This document shows positions 1 through 6,930 of a DNA stretch of 8,198 nt, in pieces. A model generated the notes under the pieces. That model ran no database searches. It saw nothing but the letters and a program-made list of their open reading frames with translations, and had not been told where the DNA came from. Position 1 is the stretch's first letter; each line of letters starts with the position of its first letter. Source of the DNA: Melioribacter roseus (GTDB lineage: Bacteria > Bacteroidota > Ignavibacteria > Ignavibacteriales > Melioribacteraceae); NCBI GenBank assembly GCA_020724325.1, contig DYHC01000077.1, positions 1-8,198 on the forward strand. Direction: 5' to 3'. Position numbers and translations under genes: made by a program.

Positions 1-2
1 TG

Positions 3-443
3 TATGAAAGAAATTTTGGTTATATAATTAACATATCTTCTGCTTCATCATTCCTTGGAGTTGGAGAGTTATCTGTATATTCAGCAACAAAGTGGGCAGT
101 GCAGGGATTGACAGAATCACTTCGCTTTGAAGCGTGGAATAGAAAAAAATACGGTGTAAAATTCTGCTCTGTGCATCCATACTATATTGCTGCAGGTATG
201 TTTTCTGGTGCTAAATTGAATTTTCTTGGCAGTCTGTTAGTCCCTTTAGTTAAATCTCATTCGGTGATTGCCAGGGCAATAGTATATGGTGCAATCAAAA
301 AAAATAAAACTATAGTAAGAAGACCGGTAACATTAAAACTGGTTAATATATTTAGAGGTATTCTGCCAGATTATCTATTCCAGAAGATGATGGTTCTGTT
401 TGGAGTTTCTACAAGCATGAAAACATGGGTTGGAAGAAAGTAA
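3..443 (+). CDS. Short-chain dehydrogenase/reductase (SDR), 5'-truncated by window edge
   Basis: This is the C-terminal 146 residues of a classical SDR oxidoreductase; the NAD(P)-binding glycine-rich motif lies outside the window. The frame is open from position 3, so a GTG at 99 that could be read as a start is an internal valine. Visible residues include NISSASS with the likely catalytic Ser (residue 13 of the visible part), followed 13 residues later by the YSATK motif (Tyr26, Lys30), which is the SDR Ser-Tyr-Lys triad spacing. Next come the dimer-helix stretch QGLTESLRFE and the HPYYIAAGMF segment, where many relatives have HPTxIxTGMF. The tail is basic and ends in WVGRK, resembling membrane- or lipid-acting SDRs (retinol or steroid dehydrogenase-like). 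The substrate cannot be told. The stop codon abuts the stop of the convergent gene with no spacer. Confidence 0.9.
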   Translation, partial: YERNFGYIINISSASSFLGVGELSVYSATKWAVQGLTESLRFEAWNRKKYGVKFCSVHPYYIAAGMFSGAKLNFLGSLLVPLVKSHSVIARAIVYGAIKKNKTIVRRPVTLKLVNIFRGILPDYLFQKMMVLFGVSTSMKTWVGRK

Positions 444-2051
444 CTATTCAACCGGGTTGCATCCTCCAGGTATTTCTGGTGGAACAAGAATTACCTGTTC
501 ACGTAAAAGAATAACCTGACCCGGATCCAGGTTTTTCTTTTTGATTACATATTTTTTAAATGTGTAACTAACTGAAACCAATTTAGAAGTTTTTGCTTTA
601 CTGTAAAAAGCAGCAATAGAAGCGGCTTTCTTAATAATATTTTTAGGAACCTGCTCTTTTATGTTTTCTATTCTTAAAACCACATGAGAACCCGATACAC
701 TTCTTGCATGAAACCATAGGTCGTTTTGTTTTGCAAATTTAGTTGTTAATTCTTCATTGTTCTTACTGTTCTTGCCAACAAACAAATGATATTTATTATC
801 TATCAAGAATCGGCGGAAATTACTTTCCGGCTCTTGTCTTCTTAATTCCATGTTTGATTTTATTCCTAATTCATGTTGAATTAATAAAATATCTTTATAG
901 TCTTCGAGAGTTCCAAGCTTTTGTTGCATTTCGGTTAATCTATCGAATTGAGATTTCAAATTACTGTATAAATAAATTGATTTCTGGAAATTAATTTTTT
1001 CGGCTTTTGCCTTTTCGAATAGTCTGTCAATATTCTGATTTGGTAACAATGCTTTATCTAATGCAATGGTAACGTCGGTATTATTGATTTCGTTATAAAC
1101 TGTTATTGAATCTTGACCTTTTCTTAATTTATTAATATTCATCAGTAAAAGATTTGCTTGTAAAGAATAGACATCCTCCTTAGAACCAATTTCAATCCTC
1201 GTTTTTAGATTATTCAGTTTATTAGATATTTTTTTAATTTCATTTCGCAAATATTTATCGAGTCTGTTTTTAATGGATAAATCCTTTTTATTAACTCTCT
1301 TTGCAACTAAAAATTTATGAAGCGCTTCGAAATAATTTGTAAATGCATAATTATGCGGTTGAACTTTATTTACAAGTGCCGAAGGTAGGAAATCTAACCC
1401 GCCTGATTCATTTACAGTTGTAACCGTTATTTCATTAAAAACAATTTCGTTTATAATTTCAACTAACTTTGTTTTCCAATTATCGTTTGATTGAGGAATT
1501 ACGATGTTCAATAAGGGAGCCAAAAAGCGATACTTGTTTATTAATTCGTCTTTGGTTAGAGTATTAATATCATCTCTGATTCTAATAAAAGATTCCTCCG
1601 GTGAAAGAAATTCAGTTTTGCATATTTCCGATTTAATTTCATTTTCTTTATTTAACTCTAGTTTCTTAAATGAGTGAATTTTTGAACTGCTGATTGCAAT
1701 GACGTTGCTTTGTTGTCCTCTTATTAAGAAATAAATGCGAATATGTTTTAGATTAAGCTGAATTATTCTGTCGGTTTCGGCAATGGAAATATCTAATAAT
1801 TTTTCAGGTAAATATTCATTGAAAAAGTTTTTTGTATTCCGCTTAGCTTTTTTAAATTCAGATTTGTATGAAATGTAAGGTTCTTGAGCAAGAGTAGAAA
1901 AGATCAGTGTAAAATCAGGAAGATTTTCAGTATAGATTCTAAGAAATAATTTATCCTTCTCTTGAGTATAAATTTCCACAAGATCATTATTAAGCAGTAT
2001 TTTCTTTAATTCAATTAATCCTCTTAATAAAAAAAGATAATTATTATACAT
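444..2051 (-). CDS. rqcH: NFACT-family ribosome quality control protein (RqcH / FbpA-like)
   Basis: The 535-residue protein is close to the usual length (about 570). RqcH binds obstructed 50S subunits carrying peptidyl-tRNA and recruits tRNA-Ala to add C-terminal alanine tails; older annotations call the family fibronectin-binding protein A. NFACT-N spans about residues 1-160, with the conserved Asp-Arg pair (D94-R95, in AETDRI) that in characterised RqcH/NEMF proteins is needed for tailing, and a QQSN segment where Firmicutes have GRHSN. A helix-hairpin-helix-like region lies near 165-200, a charged helical coiled-coil arm near 255-395, and NFACT-R (DUF814) at about 410-530 with the signature DLWFHARSVSGSHVVLR (444-460). 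The N-terminus aligns with family starts, so the ATG is accepted although there is no clear Shine-Dalgarno. It lies 2 bp behind the alternative GlmU gene, so the two are probably co-transcribed. Function is inferred from the family. Confidence 0.88.
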   Translation of the reverse strand: MYNNYLFLLRGLIELKKILLNNDLVEIYTQEKDKLFLRIYTENLPDFTLIFSTLAQEPYISYKSEFKKAKRNTKNFFNEYLPEKLLDISIAETDRIIQLNLKHIRIYFLIRGQQSNVIAISSSKIHSFKKLELNKENEIKSEICKTEFLSPEESFIRIRDDINTLTKDELINKYRFLAPLLNIVIPQSNDNWKTKLVEIINEIVFNEITVTTVNESGGLDFLPSALVNKVQPHNYAFTNYFEALHKFLVAKRVNKKDLSIKNRLDKYLRNEIKKISNKLNNLKTRIEIGSKEDVYSLQANLLLMNINKLRKGQDSITVYNEINNTDVTIALDKALLPNQNIDRLFEKAKAEKINFQKSIYLYSNLKSQFDRLTEMQQKLGTLEDYKDILLIQHELGIKSNMELRRQEPESNFRRFLIDNKYHLFVGKNSKNNEELTTKFAKQNDLWFHARSVSGSHVVLRIENIKEQVPKNIIKKAASIAAFYSKAKTSKLVSVSYTFKKYVIKKKNLDPGQVILLREQVILVPPEIPGGCNPVE

Positions 2052-2053
2052 AT

Positions 2054-3304
2054 TTACAAAATCTTGCTTTTTCTTTCATGAGCCGTAATATCAAAAATAT
2101 TGTGCAGCAAAAGTTCTTCGTGCTTACTTAGTTCTACATTTCTCCTTTTCATTACAACTTTAGCAACCTCAATACATTTTTTTATTTCATAAGTTCTCAG
2201 CCATTCAGAACCGCCCCAGCTAAAGGATGGAATATACTTTGGTGGGAATCCGGAACCGAATATATTACATGAAACACCGACGTTCGTACCTGTATTGAAC
2301 ATCGTATTAATTGCAGTTTTAGAGTGATCACCCATAATTAAGCCGATAAATTGCTCACCTGAATTAACTTTTTTACCATTAATAAATAATTCAATTTCCC
2401 CGTAATTATTTTTGAGGTCACTATTATTTGTACTGGCGCCTATATTTATCCAGCTGCCTAAATAAGAATTGCCCAGAAATCCTTCATGCTGCTTATTTGT
2501 GAATGAATGGATAATGCTGTTTTCTATTTCGCCCCCCACTTTACATACTTTACCAATACTTGTGTTGTGGTAAATTGATGCATGCGATTTTACTAAAGAA
2601 TTATCCCCTATGTAAACAGGTCCTTTTATTGTAACATGAGGTAATATTAGAACATTCCTGCCAATGTAAATAGGTCCATCTGACGCATCCATAACAACAA
2701 ATGGATTAACAACGGTGCCTTTATCAATGAAGATATTTTTTTTGTTAATCAAAACAACATGCCTATTTAGTCTTGTAATTATATTAGATTTCTTTCTCAG
2801 CAATTCAAAATCTCTTTTTAATTCCACACCGTTTAATTTGATCAATTCCCATAGATATTTAATTAACTTTGCATCAGAGAATTCAGTTTTCGAAAAATTC
2901 TCTATCTGAAAATCAAACAAATTGTAATCGGATGTAAGAAATTGATTAGCAAATTTTACATTCAATTTTGCTGCGATAATTTCACCACTACGCGTTAGAG
3001 CTTCACCTGTTTTTAGTTTGGATATTCTGTTAACAATTTTTTTATCAACAATCAAGCGTCCGTTGACATAAATTACTTCATCATTATCAGAGATTTTATA
3101 ATCATAACCCGAATACCTCTCGCTAATCACATTTCTTAAATAATCCCTGGAATGGAGCACAAAATGAGATTTTGGAAAATATTTTTCTATCTTTTCTTTG
3201 AGAGTCAAAATTCCGCAATGCAGATCATAAACAGGTCTAAGGTAAACAAGCGGAAGTAAGTTTCTATAACCGCAATCTTCGAACAAGCAGATAATCTGTT
3301 TCAT
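2054..3304 (-). CDS. Alternative GlmU-type sugar nucleotidyltransferase/acyltransferase (Bacteroidetes type)
   Basis: The 416-residue protein matches the alternative bacterial GlmU family found in Bacteroidetes and relatives, proposed to make UDP-N-acetylglucosamine from glucosamine-1-phosphate for peptidoglycan and surface glycans. The N-terminal part (about 1-190) opens with NLLPLVYLRPVYDLHCGILT, the family's hallmark, followed by NGRLIVDK (81-88) and a LWELI helix (151-155). It lacks the G-x-G-T-R loop of ordinary GlmU uridyltransferase domains. From about 195 to 370 it is a left-handed beta-helix acyltransferase domain, with hexapeptide-like turns such as GPIYIGRN and GPVYIGDNSLVK, then GGEIENSIIHSF, NNSDLKNNYGE, GLIMGDHSKTAINTMFNTGT and PSFSWGG, all very typical of the family. 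The C-terminal 45 residues are helical and basic. It is the first gene of the minus-strand pair, starting 97 bp from the divergent PASTA gene. The exact sugar substrate is inferred. Confidence 0.85.
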   Translation of the reverse strand: MKQIICLFEDCGYRNLLPLVYLRPVYDLHCGILTLKEKIEKYFPKSHFVLHSRDYLRNVISERYSGYDYKISDNDEVIYVNGRLIVDKKIVNRISKLKTGEALTRSGEIIAAKLNVKFANQFLTSDYNLFDFQIENFSKTEFSDAKLIKYLWELIKLNGVELKRDFELLRKKSNIITRLNRHVVLINKKNIFIDKGTVVNPFVVMDASDGPIYIGRNVLILPHVTIKGPVYIGDNSLVKSHASIYHNTSIGKVCKVGGEIENSIIHSFTNKQHEGFLGNSYLGSWINIGASTNNSDLKNNYGEIELFINGKKVNSGEQFIGLIMGDHSKTAINTMFNTGTNVGVSCNIFGSGFPPKYIPSFSWGGSEWLRTYEIKKCIEVAKVVMKRRNVELSKHEELLLHNIFDITAHERKSKIL

Positions 3305-3330
3305 AGTAATTTTACAAATTGTTTTGATAA

Positions 3331-3361
3331 CAAACTAAATAAAAATTATTGATTAGGCAAA
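3331..3361 (-). promoter_or_regulatory. Candidate Bacteroidetes-type promoter for alternative GlmU-rqcH
   Basis: On the minus strand a TTTG (plus coordinates 3358-3361) is followed after exactly 19 bases by TTAGTTTG (3331-3338), which matches 7 of 8 positions of the Bacteroidetes -33/-7 consensus TTTG / TAnnTTTG if the second base is allowed to differ. The implied transcription start lies about 20-25 bases before the ATG at 3304. The background is AT-rich, so a chance match is possible. Confidence 0.4.
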
Positions 3362-3365
3362 ATAC

Positions 3366-3397
3366 TTTGTGGAATAATGCTTGGTTTAATATATTTC
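3366..3397 (+). promoter_or_regulatory. Candidate Bacteroidetes-type promoter for the PASTA gene
   Basis: A TTTG at 3366-3369 is followed after 20 bases by TATATTTC (3390-3397), 7 of 8 positions of TAnnTTTG. The implied start of transcription falls at or within a few bases of the ATG at 3402, which would give a leaderless or nearly leaderless mRNA. No Shine-Dalgarno is visible before this ATG, which is at least compatible. The match could be chance in AT-rich DNA. Confidence 0.3.
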
Positions 3398-3401
3398 CCA
3401 T

Positions 3402-4130
3402 ATGAAAAATAAAATACGAAAATACTCTATACTCTTAACAGTTGTTTTACTCTCTTTTTTTGTTTTCCTGCTTATAATAGACAACTTTATATTGCCATTT
3501 TATGTTGCCGCAGATGAAGTAAAGGTACCTGCTGTAGTAGGTAAGCATAAAGATGAAGCTATAAAATTGCTTACTGATTTGAATTTAAGTCCGGTTATTC
3601 AAACATCGCGCTACGATGAAAGATTTAATAAGGATTATGTTATCTTCCAAAAACCTTCTACTAACTCAACAGTCAAAGAGAATCGTAGAGTGTATTTGAC
3701 TGTTAGCGGAGGTGTTCAAACCGTTCAAATGCCATTTCTTATAAATAAAACGGTTAGAGATGCGCAAATAAACCTTGAACGGATCGGTTTGGTTCTTGCA
3801 CAAATTGAAGAAGTTGAATCTGAATTTCCACCTAACCTAATAGTAGAACAACAGTTCCCAGAAGGAAAGGAAATTCCTAAAGGTACTTCGGTCTGGATTA
3901 AAGTAAGCATTGGACCAAAAGTCGGTATGGTTAGGGTTCCAAATATTTTAGGTAAATCACTTAACGAAGTAGAAAATATTTTGAAAAGTGTTTCGTTAAG
4001 AATCGGATTAAAAACTTATATTCACTCATCAACATTACTGCCCAACACAGTAGTCGATCAGCAGCCGGCAGAAAATACTTTGGTTGCAGTTGGAGATAGT
4101 GTTAATATTGTTTTAACAGCAAATAAATAA
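3402..4130 (+). CDS. Membrane-anchored PASTA-domain protein without kinase domain
   Basis: The 242-residue protein has a short basic N-terminus (MKNKIRKY), one hydrophobic segment at about residues 9-34 acting as a signal anchor, and then three consecutive PASTA repeats outside the membrane. These lie at about 38-104 (VKVPAVVGKHKDEAIKLL start), 105-172 (VQMPFLINKTVRDAQINL) and 176-240 (VRVPNILGKSLNEVENIL). Each ends in the typical Q-x-P-xxG/N-xx-V...V-x-V-x-x pattern (QKPSTNS, QQFPEGK, QQPAENT). PASTA domains occur on Hanks-type Ser/Thr kinases and penicillin-binding proteins, where they bind muropeptides or peptidoglycan and tune cell-wall synthesis. Here no kinase or transpeptidase domain is present and no upstream frame could supply one. 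It lies 2 bp before rpe and is divergent from the alternative GlmU gene. A role in sensing or scaffolding at the cell wall is inferred; no catalytic function is expected. Confidence 0.9.
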   Translation: MKNKIRKYSILLTVVLLSFFVFLLIIDNFILPFYVAADEVKVPAVVGKHKDEAIKLLTDLNLSPVIQTSRYDERFNKDYVIFQKPSTNSTVKENRRVYLTVSGGVQTVQMPFLINKTVRDAQINLERIGLVLAQIEEVESEFPPNLIVEQQFPEGKEIPKGTSVWIKVSIGPKVGMVRVPNILGKSLNEVENILKSVSLRIGLKTYIHSSTLLPNTVVDQQPAENTLVAVGDSVNIVLTANK

Positions 4131-4132
4131 CT

Positions 4133-4804
4133 ATGAACAACAAAAAATTAATTGCACCGTCAATACTCTCGGCAGATTTCGCAAATTTATCAACACAAAT
4201 TAGAAGTGTAGAGCTTGGCGGTGCAGATCTGATTCATTGCGATGTAATGGATGGTCAGTTTGTTCCTAACTTATCATTCGGACCTCTGGTAGTTGAAGCT
4301 GTTAGAAGAATTACTAAACTTCCGATCGATACTCATTTAATGATCAAGAATCCTGATGCATTGATTAAGGATTTTATAGAAGCCGGAAGTAATTATATTA
4401 CTGTTCACCAGGAGGAAGTAGTTCATTTAAATAGAACGATTAACATGATAAAAGAATTAGGAGCCAAAGCTGGAGTATCAATTAATCCTTCTACTCCGAT
4501 AAGTGCTCTAAGTGAAATATTGGAATTCGTTGATCTTGTTCTTGTTATGTCTGTTAATCCCGGATTCGGAGGACAGAAATTTATTCCAAATACTTTGAAA
4601 AAAATAGAAACATTAGCATCAATTAGAGACGAAAAAGGTTTTAAATTTCTTATTGAAATTGACGGTGGAATTAATTCGGATAATATTAAGGTGGTATCCA
4701 AAGCCGGATGTAATATTTTTGTAGTGGGATGGTCTATTTTCGGCGCAGATAATATTACAGCTTCCACAATGGAATTAAAAAATTTTATTAACACTATAGA
4801 TTAG
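4133..4804 (+). CDS. rpe: Ribulose-phosphate 3-epimerase
   Basis: This 223-residue TIM-barrel enzyme interconverts ribulose-5-phosphate and xylulose-5-phosphate in the cytosolic pentose phosphate pathway. The family signatures are in order: APSILSADFANL (8-19), HCDVMDGQFVPNLSFGP (35-51), THLMI (67-71), VHQEE (91-95), SVNPGFGGQKF (140-150) and EIDGGI (175-180). The metal ligands and catalytic acids map to H35, D37, H68 and D177. Length is normal. One oddity is the phosphate-binding strand near the C-terminus, which reads FVVGWSIF (196-203) where relatives have FVAGSAIF, so the conserved Ser after Gly is Trp. The ATG lies 2 bp after the PASTA stop, without a Shine-Dalgarno, suggesting translational coupling in one operon. 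The following 102 bp hold only a weak imperfect hairpin (about 4803-4818) with no U-tract, so read-through into folP is plausible. Confidence 0.96.
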   Translation: MNNKKLIAPSILSADFANLSTQIRSVELGGADLIHCDVMDGQFVPNLSFGPLVVEAVRRITKLPIDTHLMIKNPDALIKDFIEAGSNYITVHQEEVVHLNRTINMIKELGAKAGVSINPSTPISALSEILEFVDLVLVMSVNPGFGGQKFIPNTLKKIETLASIRDEKGFKFLIEIDGGINSDNIKVVSKAGCNIFVVGWSIFGADNITASTMELKNFINTID

Positions 4805-4906
4805 TGCTGATAGCAACTCAAATTACTAATGAATTTTATATTCTAATTATTTTTAAAGAGATTTTTTCAGATTCCAATTTGTCATTATTAATTCGGATGA
4901 TTACAA

Positions 4907-6088
4907 GTGATAATACAGTTAGTAGATATTTTTTACTCAAGTGTTTTCAGGAGATATAGTTCCAAATACAATATCTACCGGGACCTGTATGAAAAGGGTC
5001 TGCTCGGACTGGAGATCCGGGAAATTAATTACAAATTCGCAAATAGGATTAAAAAAATTATCCTCTCTAATAAAGAGATCTGTTACATAACTCCCAAAAA
5101 AGGGAACGAAAATGTAGATTTATTAGTATTGGGATCGTTTGGAATCTTTAAGGGGCTATCTAAAGAAATTATTGCTACCGGAAATGAAGATATCGGTTTT
5201 AAAATAAATAAGACTCTGCAAAATGTTTCTGAATACGATAGACAGAAACTAAAAGTCGCTGATAAAACTTTTGACCTTGAGAAAGCATTATTGGTTGGGA
5301 TTGTTAATGTAACTCCTGATTCCTTTTCAGATGGAGGCAAATATTTTAGTACCGATTCAGCCATTGAACATGCGTTACAGCTTATTCAAGATGGAGCGGA
5401 TATAATTGATGTTGGCGGAGAATCATCCAGACCCGGTGCAGAATCTATTAACGAAGAGGAGGAACTGCAACGCGTTATACCAGTTATTGAGGGAATTCTG
5501 AAAAAGAACTCTTATGCCGTAATTTCAATTGATACCCAAAAATCTGTTGTTGCACTTGAATCTCTTAAAAAAGGGGCAATGATAGTAAATGATATAAGTG
5601 CTGGTTCATTCGACAAAAAAATGTTTGACGTTGTTAAATCCTTTAATGCTGGACTTATATTAATGCATATGAAAGGCAATCCAAAAACAATGCAGAACGA
5701 TCCTAATTATGAAAATGTTGTTTCAGAAGTTTATGATTTCTTGCTTAATAAAATTGAAATTGCCAGAAGATATGAAATAAAAAATATTATAATTGATCCG
5801 GGTATTGGATTTGGTAAAAGAATGACTGATAATTATGAGTTATTGAAAAGATTAAATGAATTTAAGGGAATTGGATGTCCTGTAATGGTAGGGTTATCTA
5901 GAAAATCATTTTTAGGGAAAGCATTAAACTTGGAAATTGATAATAGAGAAGAAGCTACATTAATCGCAGAGACAATTGCAATTAACAACGGTGCAAAATT
6001 AATTAGATCGCACAATATTAAAAATGCATCTCAAGCTGTAAGGTTAAGTCATCTTATTGATAATCCGGAATTACCTGCAAATGTTTGA
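4907..6088 (+). CDS. folP: Dihydropteroate synthase, long form with N-terminal extension
   Basis: The protein condenses 6-hydroxymethyl-dihydropterin diphosphate with p-aminobenzoate in folate synthesis. The catalytic TIM barrel occupies about residues 126-385. It carries NVTPDSFSDGG (134-144), DVGGESSRPGA (168-178), SIDT (207-210), NDISAG (228-233), LMHMKGNPKTMQ (252-263), DPGIGFGK (297-304), SRKSFLG (331-337) and the terminal RSHN (367-370) in place of the usual RVHD. Pterin and sulfonamide-site residues equivalent to E. coli N22, D96, N115, D185, K221 and R255/H257 are present. Residues 1-125 are an extension absent from the ~280-residue E. coli enzyme; it contains DLLVLGSFGIFKGLSKEI and resembles the extra domain of ~390-residue clostridial-type DHPS. 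The GTG start at 4907 follows an in-frame TGA at 4898-4900, and no methionine occurs before residue 225, so this start is strongly favoured. It overlaps cdaA by 8 bp. Confidence 0.93.
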   Translation: MIIQLVDIFYSSVFRRYSSKYNIYRDLYEKGLLGLEIREINYKFANRIKKIILSNKEICYITPKKGNENVDLLVLGSFGIFKGLSKEIIATGNEDIGFKINKTLQNVSEYDRQKLKVADKTFDLEKALLVGIVNVTPDSFSDGGKYFSTDSAIEHALQLIQDGADIIDVGGESSRPGAESINEEEELQRVIPVIEGILKKNSYAVISIDTQKSVVALESLKKGAMIVNDISAGSFDKKMFDVVKSFNAGLILMHMKGNPKTMQNDPNYENVVSEVYDFLLNKIEIARRYEIKNIIIDPGIGFGKRMTDNYELLKRLNEFKGIGCPVMVGLSRKSFLGKALNLEIDNREEATLIAETIAINNGAKLIRSHNIKNASQAVRLSHLIDNPELPANV

Positions 6089-6917
6089 ACTATTCAAAAT
6101 AGGATTTCTATCTTTTACATTTCTTGATCTGCTCGATATTTTTTTGGTAACGTTTATCTTTTACAAATTATATTCAGTTATTTCAGGCACGATCGCTGCT
6201 CAGATTTTTTATGGATTGTTAATTGTTCTATTTTTATCCTTTGTTGCACAAGCTGCAAATTTCAAAGCTGTTGGATGGCTCCTTAAGTTAATTTCCGAAG
6301 TCTGGGTAATTGCATTTATAATTCTTTTTCAACCGGAAATTAGAAGATTGCTGGTTCTGCTTGGCAGAAGCCCAATAATGAAACTTTTTCTAAAAGGTGA
6401 TGAAAGTGATACTGCAGATATAATTACCGATACTGCTTTTGAACTTGCGCAGCATCAGCACGGAGCTTTAATAGTAATTGTTAAATCTGTTGGTATCCGT
6501 GGTATTGCTGAAACGGGCGAAGCTATCAATTCAAAAGTTACTAAGAATTTACTACGCTCAATATTTTTTCCTCGTTCACCTCTGCATGATGGAGCTGTAA
6601 TTATAAGAAATGATAACATTGAAGCTGCACGTTGTACATTACCATTATCTACTGAATCTGTTAAAGATGGTTTTCCATTAGGTATGAGGCATAGAGCGGG
6701 ACTGGGTATTTCTGAACAAGCAGATGTAATTAGTGTAATTGTTTCTGAGGAATCTGGAGGTATTTCTGTGGCAGAGAGAGGTAAGTTGATCCGCGGACTA
6801 TCCAAGGAATCTTTAAGGAATTATTTGAAAAATAGTTTAAGGATTACGAAAGAGAAGGGAATTAAAGGAATTATTAATCACATTAGAAAAAACCCTCATA
6901 AATTAAGAGTGGATTGA
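6081..6917 (+). CDS. cdaA: Diadenylate cyclase (c-di-AMP synthase), CdaA/DacA type
   Basis: This enzyme makes cyclic di-AMP from two ATP at the membrane; c-di-AMP controls potassium/osmolyte balance and cell-wall homeostasis. From ATG 6081 it has 278 residues. Three hydrophobic helices lie at about 14-34, 38-58 and 63-83, followed by the conserved FQPEIRRLLVLLG (83-95) linker. The DAC domain (about 108-255) shows GALIVIVK (128-135), SPLHDGAVII (166-175) with the catalytic DGA at 170-172, the GMRHRAG motif with RHR at 203-205, and VSEESGGIS (221-229). A TTG at 6057 would add eight residues, but the ATG at 6081 matches family N-termini (MFELFKIGF) and gives the compact ATGTTTGA overlap with the folP stop, so it is chosen. 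No cdaR/YbbR-type regulator or glmM, the usual Firmicute partners, is present in this window. A half-CHAD gene follows 13 bp downstream. Confidence 0.95.
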   Translation: MFELFKIGFLSFTFLDLLDIFLVTFIFYKLYSVISGTIAAQIFYGLLIVLFLSFVAQAANFKAVGWLLKLISEVWVIAFIILFQPEIRRLLVLLGRSPIMKLFLKGDESDTADIITDTAFELAQHQHGALIVIVKSVGIRGIAETGEAINSKVTKNLLRSIFFPRSPLHDGAVIIRNDNIEAARCTLPLSTESVKDGFPLGMRHRAGLGISEQADVISVIVSEESGGISVAERGKLIRGLSKESLRNYLKNSLRITKEKGIKGIINHIRKNPHKLRVD

Positions 6918-6930
6918 AATCTTATTTTTT

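Noticed and set aside
99..443. A separate 114-residue gene starting at GTG 99
   Set aside because: The frame is open upstream to the window edge and encodes the SDR catalytic Ser-Tyr-Lys region, so this is only the tail of a longer partial gene.
4423..4794. Minus-strand 123-residue frame within rpe
   Set aside because: It is antisense to well-conserved rpe motifs and has no domain features of its own. The frames at 743-994 (+), 2715-2909 (+), 3725-3910 (-), 5083-5364 (-), 5833-6015 (-) and 6455-6805 (-) are rejected for the same reason.
4803..4818. Imperfect hairpin right after rpe (AGTGCT / AGCAACT) as terminator
   Set aside because: The stem is short with a bulged base and no T-tract follows, so it does not meet intrinsic terminator criteria.
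4848..4855. TATTTTTA as a -7 element of a folP promoter
   Set aside because: It fits TAnnTTTG at 7 of 8 positions, but no TTTG lies at the required distance upstream and the surroundings are T-rich, so chance is likely.
4897..4959. 20-codon frame (ATG 4897, TAG 4957-4959) overlapping the folP start, possible leader peptide
   Set aside because: There is no attenuator-like structure, no repeated regulatory codons and no ribosome site; a chance short frame is more likely.
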